Below are positions 25,120 to 34,236 of a stretch of 64,000 nt of DNA, piece by piece. A program made the position numbers and the translations under genes. The DNA is from Candidatus Onthovicinus excrementipullorum. GTDB lineage: Bacteria > Bacillota > Clostridia > Oscillospirales > Acutalibacteraceae. The notes under the pieces were generated by a model that saw only the letters and a program-made list of their open reading frames with translations, did not search any database and was not told where the DNA came from. Numbering within the stretch: the stretch's first letter is position 1; every line of letters starts with the position of its first letter. The stretch is taken from assembly GCA_018712345.1 (NCBI GenBank), contig DVHG01000006.1, positions 1 to 64,000 of the forward strand, in the 5' to 3' direction.

Positions 25120-25147
25120 TTGACTTTTTTATTGAATCCGGTATAAT
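25120..25147 (+). promoter_or_regulatory. Promoter of the orphan gene at 25195
   Basis: TTGACT (25120-25125), 16-base spacer, TATAAT (25142-25147). Confidence 0.65.
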
Positions 25148-25194
25148 AAAGGTGAGAGAATTTTACCGGCCCTTAGGGCAAGGAGGAGACCCAT

Positions 25195-25620
25195 ATGAAG
25201 CATCTGCAGGAGTACCGGGAGATTATCCCGTGGTTTGAGGGCTATGTTCGCAGGAACGTGAAGGAACTGGCCGGAATCAGCGGCTCCCTCGGAGACGAGC
25301 CGGCGCTCTCTCCGGTGGATACCTATAACAACGCCGCAATGATCACCACCTTTATGCGTGTATGTGCGGGGAACTACAGCATTGCCGATGTGGAGGACTA
25401 TGTGCTGACCGTCGTATCCTCGGAGAAGGGCGGCTCCTACCTCACACGGATGAAGAACTTTTTTGAAAAGGTCCGCGCGGACCATTCCGGCCGCCTCGTG
25501 ACCGTGGCGGAGCTGGAAAAATACAGCTATGAGATGCTGGAGCAGGCGTTCCTCACCGCATGCTCGGACCTTTTGGAGACTGGAGTCACCCCGCCGCCGT
25601 GTATGGTACCCATCCCTTAA
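25195..25620 (+). CDS. Unrecognised 141-residue cytosolic protein
   Basis: Good promoter, SD AAGGAGGAG and terminator support a real gene, but no family was recognised. No signal peptide or membrane segment. Mostly helical: EYREIIPWFEGYVRRNVKEL at the start, a middle TYNNAAMITTFMRVCAGNYS, and C-terminal VAELEKYSYEMLEQAFLTAC. The tail TGVTPPPCMVPIP has a short Pro/Cys end. It stands alone between the ABC exporter and the glycolytic cluster. Confidence 0.6.
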   Translation: MKHLQEYREIIPWFEGYVRRNVKELAGISGSLGDEPALSPVDTYNNAAMITTFMRVCAGNYSIADVEDYVLTVVSSEKGGSYLTRMKNFFEKVRADHSGRLVTVAELEKYSYEMLEQAFLTACSDLLETGVTPPPCMVPIP

Positions 25621-25643
25621 AATTCAATTTTGCCATCAACAGG

Positions 25644-25684
25644 ATGCCGCCCCGTTTTTGCACCTCCGGGGGCGGCATTTTTTT
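25644..25684 (+). terminator. Terminator after the orphan gene
   Basis: Stem ATGCCGCCCC (25644-25653) / GGGGCGGCAT (25669-25678), then TTTTTTT. Confidence 0.85.
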
Positions 25685-25759
25685 GCCTTTTTCGCGAGTA
25701 TGACAAATAATTAACAAAGCGCTGCGCCGCATGGGAGCGATGTTTGTTCCGTTTGACAC

Positions 25760-25788
25760 TTGAAAAAACAGGCCGGGTGTTATACAAT
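25760..25788 (+). promoter_or_regulatory. Promoter of the glycolytic cluster
   Basis: TTGAAA (25760-25765), 17-base spacer, TACAAT (25783-25788), about 80 bases before pgk. An overlapping TTGACA at 25753 has too long a spacer. Confidence 0.6.
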
Positions 25789-25867
25789 AAATTCTGTAAA
25801 TTAAGGTCCATGTTGATTCAATTTGAGAATCGGTAAATACATGACAGGAAGAAAGGATGTTACACCA

Positions 25868-27058
25868 ATGAACGCACTCAACAAAAAGACGATTGAAGAT
25901 ATTGACGTAAAGGGCAAGCGCGTCCTTGTCCGCTGTGACTTCAACGTCCCGCTCAAGGACGGCGTCATCACGGATGACAAGCGGATCCGTGCCTCCCTCC
26001 CCACGATAAAGTATCTGCTTGAGCATGGAGCTAAGGTGATCCTCTGCTCCCACCTCGGCCGCCCGAAGGGCGAGTTCAAGCCGGAGTTCTCCCTCAAGCC
26101 CGTCGCCGCCCGCCTCTCCGAGCTGCTCGGCTTTGAAGTGAAGATCGCGGACGATGTCGTCGGTGAGAGTGCGCAGGCACTGGCCGCATCCGTTAAAGAG
26201 GGCGAGGCCGTCATGATCGAGAACGTCCGCTATGAGAAGGGCGAGACGAAGAACGATCCTGAACTGAGCAAGAAATTTGCCGCGCTGGCGGATATCTATG
26301 TCAACGATGCGTTCGGCAGCGCACACCGCGCGCACTGCTCCACCACGGGCGTGGCCGACTATCTGCCGGCTGTCTGCGGCTATCTGATCCAGAAAGAGAT
26401 CTCCGTCATGGGTAAGGCGCTGGCCGATCCGAAGCGCCCGTTTGTCGCCATCCTGGGCGGCGCCAAGGTGTCCGATAAGATCGGCGTCATTGAGAACCTG
26501 CTGGACAAGGTAGACACGCTCATCATCGGCGGCGGCATGGCCTATACTTTCTTTAAAGCCAACGGCCACACCATCGGCACCTCCATCTGCGAGGAGGATA
26601 AGATCGCCCTTGCGAAGGAAACCATGGACAAGGCGGCACAAAAGGGTGTCAAATTCCTCCTGCCCACCGACAACAAGGTTGGCCGCGAGTATGACCCGAA
26701 CACCGAGAGCATGGTTGTCGACTCCGATGACATCCCGGACGGCTGGATGGGCCTGGATATCGGACCGGCTACGCAGAAGATGTTCGCCGATGCAATCAAG
26801 GGCGCAGGCACCGTCGTGTGGAACGGGCCGATGGGCGTCTCCGAGTGGGATAACTTTGCCGAGGGCACCATTGCCGTGGCCAAGGCCGTCGCGGACAGCG
26901 GCGCGATCTCCATCATCGGCGGCGGCGACTCCGCAGCGGCCGTGCAGAAGCTTGGCTTCGCCGATAAGATGACCCACATCTCTACCGGCGGCGGCGCGTC
27001 CCTCGAGTTCCTGGAGGGCAAGGAACTGCCCGGCATTGCCGCACTCAACGACAAATAA
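25868..27058 (+). CDS. pgk: Phosphoglycerate kinase
   Basis: 396 residues, normal length. Start ATG 25868 follows GAAAGGA. Family motifs: [15 protein letters not shown] near 20, SHLGRPKGE near 60, the [10 protein letters not shown] strand, the hinge [11 protein letters not shown] near 198, and the nucleotide-binding end GGGDSAAAV near 370 and [13 protein letters not shown]. Transfers phosphate between 1,3-bisphosphoglycerate and ADP in lower glycolysis. First gene of pgk-tpiA-gpmI; the gap and eno genes are not in the window. Confidence 0.97.
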   Translation: MNALNKKTIEDIDVKGKRVLVRCDFNVPLKDGVITDDKRIRASLPTIKYLLEHGAKVILCSHLGRPKGEFKPEFSLKPVAARLSELLGFEVKIADDVVGESAQALAASVKEGEAVMIENVRYEKGETKNDPELSKKFAALADIYVNDAFGSAHRAHCSTTGVADYLPAVCGYLIQKEISVMGKALADPKRPFVAILGGAKVSDKIGVIENLLDKVDTLIIGGGMAYTFFKANGHTIGTSICEEDKIALAKETMDKAAQKGVKFLLPTDNKVGREYDPNTESMVVDSDDIPDGWMGLDIGPATQKMFADAIKGAGTVVWNGPMGVSEWDNFAEGTIAVAKAVADSGAISIIGGGDSAAAVQKLGFADKMTHISTGGGASLEFLEGKELPGIAALNDK

Positions 27059-27139
27059 TCAGATCAGGCAACAGGACGGGGCGCATCTAAACCATGCGCC
27101 CCGTATGCGGAATGAAATAAAATTACAGGAGTGTTTACC

Positions 27140-27907
27140 ATGAACAAACAGCTTCGCAAGGCGGTCATTGCCGGCAACTGGAAAATGAACAAGACCCCGT
27201 CTGAGACCACAGCACTCATCAATGAGATCAAGCCGCTTGTCCAGGATGCGGACTGCGACGTGGTCGTCTGTGTTCCCTATGTAGATCTTCAGGCGGCTCT
27301 GGAGGCCACAAAAGGCTCCAACATTAAGGTTGGCGCCGAGAACTGCCACTGGGAGAAGAGCGGCGCCTATACCGGCGAAATCTCCACCGGCATGCTGCGC
27401 GAGATGGGCGTGGATTACGTCATCATCGGCCACAGCGAGCGCCGCACCTACTTCGGCGAGACGGACGCCACGGTTCAGAAGCGCGTACGTGCAGCACTGG
27501 ATGCGGGCATGACCGTCATCCTCTGCGTGGGCGAGACACTTGAGCAGCGTGAGCAGGGCATCACCAATGAGGTCGTCGGCATCCAGACGAAGATTGCGCT
27601 GGGCGGCGTCTCCAAGGAGGAGCTCTCCCGCATCATCATCGCGTATGAACCCGTGTGGGCCATCGGCACCGGCCGCACCGCCACCAGTGAGCAGGCCAAT
27701 GAAGTCAACCATGCCATCCGCATGATCATCGCGGACCTGTATGACAGCGCGGCGGCGGATGCGTTCGTCGTGCAGTACGGCGGTTCTATGAATGCGGGCA
27801 ACGCGGCGGAGCTGCTGGCACAGCCGGATGTGGACGGCGGCCTGATCGGCGGCGCGTCCCTGAAGGCGCCTGACTTTGCGGAGATCGTCAAAGCGGCCTC
27901 CAAATAA
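27140..27907 (+). CDS. tpiA: Triosephosphate isomerase
   Basis: 255 residues from ATG 27140 (AGGAG 8 bases upstream; an in-frame GTG at 27131 overlaps that SD). Residues: AGNWKMNKT with the catalytic Lys, [11 protein letters not shown] with the His, [12 protein letters not shown] with the catalytic Glu, and the phosphate loops YGGSMNAGN and LIGGASL. Interconverts glyceraldehyde 3-phosphate and dihydroxyacetone phosphate. Sits 81 bases after pgk with no terminator between them. Confidence 0.97.
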   Translation: MNKQLRKAVIAGNWKMNKTPSETTALINEIKPLVQDADCDVVVCVPYVDLQAALEATKGSNIKVGAENCHWEKSGAYTGEISTGMLREMGVDYVIIGHSERRTYFGETDATVQKRVRAALDAGMTVILCVGETLEQREQGITNEVVGIQTKIALGGVSKEELSRIIIAYEPVWAIGTGRTATSEQANEVNHAIRMIIADLYDSAAADAFVVQYGGSMNAGNAAELLAQPDVDGGLIGGASLKAPDFAEIVKAASK

Positions 27908-27929
27908 TTGGAACTGACCATCAATTGAC

Positions 27930-27957
27930 GGGAGTGCCGCAAAAAAACGGCACTCCC
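27930..27957 (+). terminator. Hairpin between tpiA and gpmI
   Basis: Stem GGGAGTGCCG / CGGCACTCCC with an A-rich loop. Only CTT follows, so it may be an attenuator or RNA-processing hairpin tuning gpmI and not a full terminator. Confidence 0.5.
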
Positions 27958-27982
27958 CTTCTGTGAAAGGAATCTTTACACT

Positions 27983-29518
27983 ATGAAACACACACTTGTA
28001 CTCTGCATCATGGACGGCTTTGGCAAAAACGACTCCGATTACGGCAATGCCATCAAAGCCGCCAATACGCCTAATCTGGACAGGATCATTGCCGAGAGCC
28101 CAATGACTTACATCGGCGCCTCCGGACTGGATGTCGGCCTGCCGGATGGCCAGATGGGTAACAGCGAGGTCGGCCACACCAATATCGGCGCGGGCCGCAT
28201 CGTCTATCAGGAGCTCACCCGCATCACCAAGTCCATTGAGGATGGCGATTTCTTCCAGAACCCCGCCTTCCTCGCGGCAGTGGAGAACTGCAAAAAGAAC
28301 GACTCCGCCCTGCACCTGATGGGGCTGATGTCCGACGGCGGCGTCCACTCCCACAACACGCACCTGTATGCGCTTGTCAAGCTGGCAAAGGATGCCGGGC
28401 TGGAGAAAGTGTACGTCCACTGCTTCATGGACGGCCGCGACGTACCGCCGACCTCCGGCGCGGACTATGTCGCCGAGCTGCAGGAGAAGCTGAAGGAGAT
28501 CGGCGTGGGCAAGATCGCCACCGTCATGGGCCGCTACTATGCCATGGACCGCGACAACCGCTGGGAGCGCGTGGGCAAGGCGTACGCCGCCATGGTCTAC
28601 GGCGAGGGTATTCAGGCGGACGATCCGGTGGCCGCGATCAAGGCCTCTTATGAGGAGAAGGACGCCGAGGGGAAGAACATTACGGATGAGTTCGTCGTCC
28701 CGACCGTCTGCTGCAAGGACGGCACCGTCAAGGCCAACGACAGCGTAATCTTCTTCAACTTCCGCCCCGACCGCGCGCGTGAAATCACCCGCACCTTCGT
28801 GGACCCGGAGTTCAGCGGATTTGAGCGCAGGAACGGCTTTTTCCCGCTGTACTATGTCTGCATGACGCAGTACGACGCCACCATGCCGAACGTGGATATC
28901 GCCTTTAAGCCGGAGAGCCTGGACGATACGTTCGGCGAGTACCTCTCCAAGAACGGAATGACGCAGCTGCGCATCGCGGAGACGGAGAAGTACGCGCATG
29001 TAACCTTCTTCTTTAACGGCGGCGTGGAGACGGTATTCCCGGGCGAGGACCGCGTTCTGATCCCCTCCCCCAAGGTTGCGACGTACGACCTCAAGCCCGA
29101 GATGAGCGCCTACGAGGTCACGGACGCCGTGGTGGAGCGCGTGGAGAGCGGCAAGTACGACGTGGTCATCATCAACTACGCCAACTGTGACATGGTGGGC
29201 CACACGGGCATCTTTGACGCCGCCGTCAAGGCGGTCGAGGCCGTGGACGCCGGCGTCGGCAGGCTGTCGGAGGCTGTCAGGAAGGTCGGCGGCGTGATGC
29301 TGATCACGGCCGACCACGGCAACGCCGACAAGATGTACGAGGACGATGGCTCCCCGTTCACGGCGCACACCACCAACCCGGTGCCGTTCATCGTCTTCAA
29401 CCACCCGTGCAAGCTGCGCGAGGGCGGCAGGCTGTGCGACATCGCCCCGACCATGCTCAAGATCCTCGGACTCAAGCAGCCGGAGAAGATGACCGGCGAA
29501 AGCCTGATCGTGGACTGA
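27983..29518 (+). CDS. gpmI: 2,3-bisphosphoglycerate-independent phosphoglycerate mutase
   Basis: 511 residues, usual length. Alkaline-phosphatase fold: CIMDGFGKN with the first metal Asp, [19 protein letters not shown] with the catalytic Ser, [43 protein letters not shown], and the C-terminal metal sites [13 protein letters not shown] and [11 protein letters not shown]. Mn-dependent interconversion of 3- and 2-phosphoglycerate. SD AAAGGAA. The last about 107 bases of this gene are repeated at 31080-31187, which bears on how the neighbouring region arose. Confidence 0.97.
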   Translation: MKHTLVLCIMDGFGKNDSDYGNAIKAANTPNLDRIIAESPMTYIGASGLDVGLPDGQMGNSEVGHTNIGAGRIVYQELTRITKSIEDGDFFQNPAFLAAVENCKKNDSALHLMGLMSDGGVHSHNTHLYALVKLAKDAGLEKVYVHCFMDGRDVPPTSGADYVAELQEKLKEIGVGKIATVMGRYYAMDRDNRWERVGKAYAAMVYGEGIQADDPVAAIKASYEEKDAEGKNITDEFVVPTVCCKDGTVKANDSVIFFNFRPDRAREITRTFVDPEFSGFERRNGFFPLYYVCMTQYDATMPNVDIAFKPESLDDTFGEYLSKNGMTQLRIAETEKYAHVTFFFNGGVETVFPGEDRVLIPSPKVATYDLKPEMSAYEVTDAVVERVESGKYDVVIINYANCDMVGHTGIFDAAVKAVEAVDAGVGRLSEAVRKVGGVMLITADHGNADKMYEDDGSPFTAHTTNPVPFIVFNHPCKLREGGRLCDIAPTMLKILGLKQPEKMTGESLIVD

Positions 29519-29519
29519 G
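29412..29519. repeat. gpmI 3'-end direct repeat, copy 1 (native)
   Basis: From AGCTGCG to the TGA stop this segment is repeated at 31080-31187 with one base difference seen (29419 C, 31087 T). The two copies bound a 1.56-kb segment holding the secreted-protein/membrane-protein pair. Confidence 0.9.
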
Positions 29520-29537
29520 ACAGAATCAAATCCTGAT

Positions 29538-29569
29538 AGGCCGTGCGGTGTTCGCCGCACGGCCTTTTT
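29538..29569 (+). terminator. Terminator after gpmI
   Basis: Perfect 11-bp stem AGGCCGTGCGG / CCGCACGGCCT followed by TTTTT. Confidence 0.9.
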
Positions 29570-29901
29570 GTATTGAATCATATCAAAAAATATGTTGCTT
29601 ATCGTATAATTTAGTTTTGTATGTTGACAATTTTTATAGAAAATATTATAATATGTTTGAAAACAGAAACTTGTTAGCTATATTCTCTTATAAGACAATA
29701 TTTATCTAAAAACCGCCTTAAAATACGCGATTTGCGTAAAAATCTCCGCACAGGCTTGAATATTTTCCGGCATGCGGCGCCTGAAAATAGAAAGAGCAAA
29801 TCACCTTTTCTATAGAACTGGAGGGGATTCCAATGGACAAGGAAAGGCTTGGAAGGAACAAAAGCCGAATGAAATCATAATATAGAAAAACAGGGTTTAT
29901 C
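29570..29901 (+). other. AT-rich leader of the secreted-protein pair
   Basis: Contains a consensus promoter (listed separately) and about 250 bases of leader. At 29833 an ATG with a fine SD (GGAGGGG) opens a 15-codon frame that ends at TAA just before 29880. It could be a leader peptide or the broken start of the secreted protein, whose own frame lacks an upstream start. Confidence 0.5.
29624..29652 (+). promoter_or_regulatory. Consensus promoter of the secreted-protein pair
   Basis: TTGACA (29624-29629), 17-base spacer, TATAAT (29647-29652). Confidence 0.75.
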
Positions 29902-30560
29902 ATGGCGAAAAAATTACAAGCATTGCTCTGGCAATGGTCCTGATCATTACGTGTTCACTGGGCGCGACAACAGCGCTTGCCGCTGAAAGCAACGACAATA
30001 CGGGCCAAAACGAGACGATCGTGATCGACGGTTCGGTGTACGAGTTTGAGGAGGCCTACTGGAACGGGATGCCGGCGACATATATCAATAACCTGACCGA
30101 AAACACCCGGGACGTCGTCTACTACGATGAGGCAAACGGAACCATCTATTGGAACGGGGAACCGATGGCCTATATTGAAAAGGTGTCCACCACTGTGGCA
30201 GAGCCGGGATCCGAAATCAGTCTGCTCGCGGCGGAACACTGGACTTATAAGGGGAAATCTTCTTTCAAAGTGACATGGGCTCATAAAGCAACTGTATTCG
30301 TTGTAGCAGGAGCCATTTCCGCGGTTGTTTCCACAGTAATTCCGGGGTATACAGCACTAAAGGTTGTTTTGGCTATTGGTTTGAAAGGGTTGAAAGAGCT
30401 CGCTAATGCTGCTGTGGGTGGCACCGTGGAGATAGAGGAATACTACCACATTTACACGGACGGAAGGATCCAATACCGTTGGGATTGGACGTTTATCGCC
30501 CCCACCACAGGAGAGCGCTATGGACCGTTTACTTCCTACAGTGATGCTGACTTCTCCTGA
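29902..30560 (+). pseudogene. Secreted protein with a hydrophobic glycine-containing segment; signal peptide out of frame
   Basis: The main frame (from ATG 29934) gives 208 residues starting inside a signal peptide: MVLIITCSLG, then ATTALAAES. Upstream, ATG 29902 starts MAKK in another frame. Adding one A to the A6 run at 29908-29913 would join them as MAKKITSIALAMVLIITCSL, a complete signal peptide. So the gene is frameshifted, phase-variable, or carries a sequencing error. The mature part has two YWNG repeats (AYWNGMPATYI, IYWNGEPMAYI), a hydrophobic stretch (VFVVAGAISAVVSTVIPGYT, about 122-141) and an aromatic end (YRWDWTFIAP). Not a recognised family; resembles a bacteriocin-like secreted effector only in general features. 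Confidence 0.55.
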
Positions 30561-30585
30561 AAGTCAAATTGAGGTGACATACGTT

Positions 30586-30873
30586 ATGAAACGTGCGCGA
30601 ACCAAGGCCCAAAAAATCTATCGTATTTTATGCCCAATCCCATGGGTCCTACTCACCATCTTTGATCTCGTAATGCTCATTTTGGGCGAGGAGACCGTGA
30701 TGGGCAATTCGGTGTTGCGCACGCTGTGGGACATGGAACCTCACATCTTTTTCGCAATCATCGTAGTAGAGGCTGTTGTCGGATTCATCCTCTGGCTGTG
30801 GGAGAAAAAGCATCCGCCAAAGGAGAATGAACCGCTCCTAAAAGACGGCCGTCAACACCCGCCCTCGAACTAA
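30586..30873 (+). CDS. Two-helix membrane protein, possible immunity partner
   Basis: 95 residues from ATG 30586, with GAGGTG (30571-30576) upstream. A basic N-terminus (KRARTKAQK), helix about 13-36 (PIPWVLLTIFDLVMLILG), helix about 54-72 (FFAIIVVEAVVGFILWLW) and a charged tail (EKKHPPKENEP). It follows the secreted-protein gene by 25 bases. Small two-helix proteins after a secreted protein with a membrane-active segment often give self-protection; that is an inference from arrangement. No family recognised. Confidence 0.55.
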   Translation: MKRARTKAQKIYRILCPIPWVLLTIFDLVMLILGEETVMGNSVLRTLWDMEPHIFFAIIVVEAVVGFILWLWEKKHPPKENEPLLKDGRQHPPSN

Positions 30874-30987
30874 AACAAAACCGACGTATTTCCCATCCGT
30901 GCAGCAGACGCTGTACGGATGATTTTTTAATGGCGGCAAAAAGCTTTCCCGTCGCAGGAATTATACTTGTCGTTTCATATTATGCCC

Positions 30988-31037
30988 TTGACATCAATCC
31001 GAATCCGTATTAAAATAGCATAGTACGAATTCGGATT
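30988..31037 (+). promoter_or_regulatory. marR-like promoter with two copies of the MarR operator
   Basis: TTGACA (30988-30993), 17-base spacer, TAAAAT (31011-31016). The spacer holds AATCCGAATCCGTATT and a further inverted copy TACGAATTCGGATT lies at 31024-31037. Both match the palindrome in the marR promoter at 33707-33722. It drives only the short chimeric frame at 31058, so this looks like a displaced or duplicated marR promoter. Confidence 0.65.
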
Positions 31038-31057
31038 GTCTAATAGGAGGCACGCCT

Positions 31058-31186
31058 ATGGCACGAACTTACCGCACCGAGCTGCGTGAGGGCGGCAGGC
31101 TGTGCGACATCGCCCCGACCATGCTCAAGATCCTCGGACTCAAGCAGCCGGAGAAGATGACCGGCGAAAGCCTGATCGTGGACTGA
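31058..31186 (+). pseudogene. Chimeric remnant: marR-like start fused to gpmI 3' end
   Basis: ATG 31058 has AGGAGG upstream. The first codons MARTYRTEL match the start of the MarR protein at 33760 (MDSYRTEIRR). From codon 9 onward the sequence is the C-terminal coding end of gpmI ([19 protein letters not shown] then [14 protein letters not shown], stop). 42 residues in all. The junction falls in GCTGCG, which is shared by both parents, pointing to recombination at a short identity. Not expected to be functional, although it has promoter, SD, start and stop. Confidence 0.85.
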
Positions 31187-31187
31187 T
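31080..31187. repeat. gpmI 3'-end direct repeat, copy 2
   Basis: Near-identical copy of 29412-29519, same orientation, 1668 bases downstream. Confidence 0.9.
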
Positions 31188-31225
31188 TCATCCGCGGATA
31201 GTCCTGAAAAATTGGATATAAATCG

Positions 31226-31256
31226 GCCCTGCATGATCAATTCATGCAGGGCTTTC
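31226..31256. terminator. Terminator between the chimeric remnant and GH31 gene
   Basis: Perfect 11-bp stem GCCCTGCATGA / TCATGCAGGGC with loop TCAAT, then TTTCTGTT; located between convergent units. Confidence 0.8.
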
Positions 31257-31269
31257 TGTTATTCTGCTG

Positions 31270-33555
31270 TTATATCCGGAGCGTTTGTGTTTTGCCGGAA
31301 AAGTGAACCTGCTGTGTCTGGTGCGTAGCCATATTTTGCACGGAAAATTCCAGGTTCCCGCGTACCTTGCCGGACACAGTCAGTATCCCCTCTGCATCCC
31401 GATACTCAAAATGAATGAAGGTGTATTCCCCCTGCAGGAAAGCATTCGTATGCCCGTCGTCATCATAGTAGTCAAAGGCGCCGTCCGCTCCAGGGTAGAC
31501 AGATACCTCCAACGCACTGTACTCCCGGGTAGACTGGATTTTCGTCTGATTCAACGGTAGGATCGCGCCCGCCTTGGCAAAAACCGGGATGGTGTCCAGC
31601 GGTGCATCAATCCGGACTCGCTGTCCACCCTGGAACCACCGGCCGGTCTCAAAATGATACCAGTCAGTGCCCGCGGGCAGATACATATCTACCGCCGTCT
31701 GTGGCTTTAACACTTTTTTCCCGTACGGCGGCCGATAGTACATATGGCGCAGGACAGGGCAAACCAGCAGTTCCTCACCGAACAGGTAACTTTCGTTTTC
31801 ACGTGCCGCGACCGGATCCGGAAATTTAGCACACAGGGGGTAGATCATGGATTTTCCCTGTATGGCGACATGGTAATTCATCGAGTAGAGATACGGCAGC
31901 AATCGGTAACGCAGTCGAATGAATTTTTCTATGGCATTATAAAACCTCCCGCCTTTTTTGCCAAAGCGCCAAATTTCCCGCGGCAGGCGGGTACCGTGGG
32001 AGCGCATGATTGGCAAAAACGTTGCCAGCTCAAGTGCGCGGACATAAAACTCACTGTAGGCACGGTTTTGAAACGGCAATTTCAGGACATAATCACCGCT
32101 GCTCCGTTTATAAACCGGCTGATATTCCGGGAAAAAACCGCCGATGTCAAAGTGGTCATACGCCTCCCCTGCCATGGAGTGGTTGAGCATGGACGGTATT
32201 TGAAGCCTGAGTTCATCAAACGAAGACCGGATATCCCCCGTCCAGCTCACCGTTCCGACGGCATTGATGCCGGCGTAGGAGGCGCGGGTGAGCATCATTT
32301 TCCTCTCATTCGGGAAATTACGGCGCAGACGCTCATATAGTCCCCGGTTATGAAGCAGCACGTACGCATTTGAAAAGCGTGGATCACAGAATCCGCTGTA
32401 TGCCCTGCGCATCATCTCAACCAGTTCTTCCCCGGAGGGCTCCTCGGTCAATCCCATCTCCGGCTCCAGCGGTTCCGTGTCGTCCGTCCACAGGATATCA
32501 AACCCGTATTTCATGATCCCGTCATACAGCTGGCGGTAATAAATCTCCCGGCAATCTTCGCGGTATGCATTATAGTATCCCCCCGGGAGCAGACCGCGCT
32601 CTCCGGTGAACGCCGCCGCGTTCTGCGCCCGCTCCCCCAGCTTGGGCCAGATGGAAATCATTACTCCAGCATCATGCCGGTGCAGTTCATCCACCATTGC
32701 CTGCGGGTCGGGATACCGGCGGAAACAGAACGATTTATCCCCCCAGTTCTCCTGCTTTTCCTCTTCCCAGTACATCCAGTCCTGTACGATGACATCCAAG
32801 GGAATTTGAAGCTTGCGGTACTTTTCCACAACACCGATCAGCTCCTGCTGACTTTTATAGCGCTCCTTGGACTGAATATAACCGAACAGCGCCTTGGGGA
32901 ACAATGATGTGCTCCCCACAAGAGAGCGGTAACCGCGGATCAGCTGGTCACAGTCCTCACCCAGGATCACGTAATAATCAGCGCAACTGGATGCGTCCAC
33001 ATGCCAGACTGCCCGGCCGCCCCGATCGTCAAAATACTGGATACTATAGGCATCTATAAACAGGATGTAGCCACGGCTTGACATCAGCACAGGGACAGGC
33101 TGATAAAGATTATATTGAACCAGCGGCACATACTGACCGCGCAGGTTCATACATCCAATCCGGTGATGCCCCAGGCCGGTGAGAATCTCATCGTCTGTAA
33201 AATCCAGTTTCAGATCATAACTGAAAATTACAGATCCAATCTTTCCACACAGCTGTGTCGGAATTGTTCGAGGATCCGGCTGCAGTATAGTTGGATAAAG
33301 CATACATTCCTTTTCGCGATACACGGCACCACCCTTCGCGTTTTTGATAACGACAGCGCCGTTTTCTGCACGAAGCGCATAGGCGGGCGTTTTCAGCTGA
33401 ACGCCGTCCGTTTCAATAGCGCCGGTATAAGCCTCCCGCGGTTTGACAATCAGACTCACGTCCTCAAACGCGTCGCACAAATTGCGCCGAATGCGAAAAA
33501 TATTTTCCGCAACGGCATCAATCCGGATTTTTTGATTCGCGGTGTTGATGATCAT
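31270..33555 (-). CDS. Glycoside hydrolase family 31 (alpha-glucosidase/alpha-xylosidase type)
   Basis: 761 residues from ATG 33555, preceded by AGGGGGGAT; a longer frame lacks an SD. No signal peptide, so intracellular. N-terminal beta domain about 1-220, catalytic barrel about 230-570, C-terminal beta domains to the end. Barrel motifs: VIVQDWMYW, the nucleophile Asp in DILWTDDTEPLEPE, the acid/base Asp in VSWTGDIRSSFDEL, and HFDIGGF. The WTDDTEP loop and VIVQDWMYW context are those of alpha-xylosidase/alpha-glucosidase enzymes, but specificity cannot be fixed. Divergent from marR; no sugar transporter is adjacent. Confidence 0.9.
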   Translation of the reverse strand: MIINTANQKIRIDAVAENIFRIRRNLCDAFEDVSLIVKPREAYTGAIETDGVQLKTPAYALRAENGAVVIKNAKGGAVYREKECMLYPTILQPDPRTIPTQLCGKIGSVIFSYDLKLDFTDDEILTGLGHHRIGCMNLRGQYVPLVQYNLYQPVPVLMSSRGYILFIDAYSIQYFDDRGGRAVWHVDASSCADYYVILGEDCDQLIRGYRSLVGSTSLFPKALFGYIQSKERYKSQQELIGVVEKYRKLQIPLDVIVQDWMYWEEEKQENWGDKSFCFRRYPDPQAMVDELHRHDAGVMISIWPKLGERAQNAAAFTGERGLLPGGYYNAYREDCREIYYRQLYDGIMKYGFDILWTDDTEPLEPEMGLTEEPSGEELVEMMRRAYSGFCDPRFSNAYVLLHNRGLYERLRRNFPNERKMMLTRASYAGINAVGTVSWTGDIRSSFDELRLQIPSMLNHSMAGEAYDHFDIGGFFPEYQPVYKRSSGDYVLKLPFQNRAYSEFYVRALELATFLPIMRSHGTRLPREIWRFGKKGGRFYNAIEKFIRLRYRLLPYLYSMNYHVAIQGKSMIYPLCAKFPDPVAARENESYLFGEELLVCPVLRHMYYRPPYGKKVLKPQTAVDMYLPAGTDWYHFETGRWFQGGQRVRIDAPLDTIPVFAKAGAILPLNQTKIQSTREYSALEVSVYPGADGAFDYYDDDGHTNAFLQGEYTFIHFEYRDAEGILTVSGKVRGNLEFSVQNMATHQTQQVHFSGKTQTLRI

Positions 33556-33698
33556 CTCTATCCCCCCTAAATCAAACCTTGAATGAAAATAAGGATACCA
33601 TAGATTTCTGACAACTTCAACTGGGGAAAAGCCGCCCCCTTTGTTTTCGTATTGAATCCGGACGATTGTGTCTACTAAAGTCAGATCAAACCTTTCTG

Positions 33699-33727
33699 TT
33701 GACAACAATCCGAATTCGTATTATAAT
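33699..33727 (+). promoter_or_regulatory. marR-MATE promoter with MarR operator
   Basis: TTGACA (33699-33704), 17-base spacer, TATAAT (33722-33727). The spacer contains the palindrome ATCCGAATTCGTAT, the likely MarR binding site, giving autoregulation. Confidence 0.75.
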
Positions 33728-33759
33728 ACTTTCCGGATTTCATGCCATGGAGGCGCCCT

Positions 33760-34236
33760 ATGGACAGTTACCGCACGGAAATACGCCGGTTTGTCATTGC
33801 ACTCAACCGGATTGACGGCATGTACTACCAGATTGCCAAAACGTTTGGCGTTAAGGATAATTTTGTCTACCTGCTGTACGCCCTGGACGACGGCAAGCCC
33901 CACTCCCAAAAGCAGATCTGCGACGAGTGGCTGATCCCGCGCACGACGATTAATACAATTGTGCGGGAGTACGTGCAAAAGGGATATATCACCCTGCTCC
34001 ACACCGATCACTCCAGAGAAAAGCGCATCCTGCTCACGGACAGCGGGCGGAAATATGCCCAGCAGCTGCTGCAAAAAATCTATGATGCGGAAGAATCCGC
34101 CATGGCGGACACAATCGCCGCCTTTGACAACGGCTTTATCGCGGCTGTTGAACAGTTTGCAGACAGTCTCCAGCACCATGTACCAGGCTGTACATCGAAA
34201 AATCAAGAGACGGAGGACGATATCCTTCATGAATAA
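33760..34236 (+). CDS. MarR-family transcriptional regulator
   Basis: 158 residues from ATG 33760 (GGAGG 33749-33753). Winged HTH in the centre: YLLYALDDGKPHSQKQICDE, RTTINTIVREYVQKGYITL, and the wing DHSREKRILLTDSG; flanking helices form the dimer interface. It overlaps the MATE efflux gene by 8 bases, so it most likely represses its own operon and releases DNA on binding an effluxed compound. The operator palindrome lies in the promoter spacer. Confidence 0.92.
   Translation: MDSYRTEIRRFVIALNRIDGMYYQIAKTFGVKDNFVYLLYALDDGKPHSQKQICDEWLIPRTTINTIVREYVQKGYITLLHTDHSREKRILLTDSGRKYAQQLLQKIYDAEESAMADTIAAFDNGFIAAVEQFADSLQHHVPGCTSKNQETEDDILHE

Noticed and set aside
27059-29581. 840-codon open frame on the minus strand opposite tpiA and gpmI
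   Set aside because: It mirrors codon bias of two certain glycolytic genes on the other strand, and its translation is low in complexity with no family motif.
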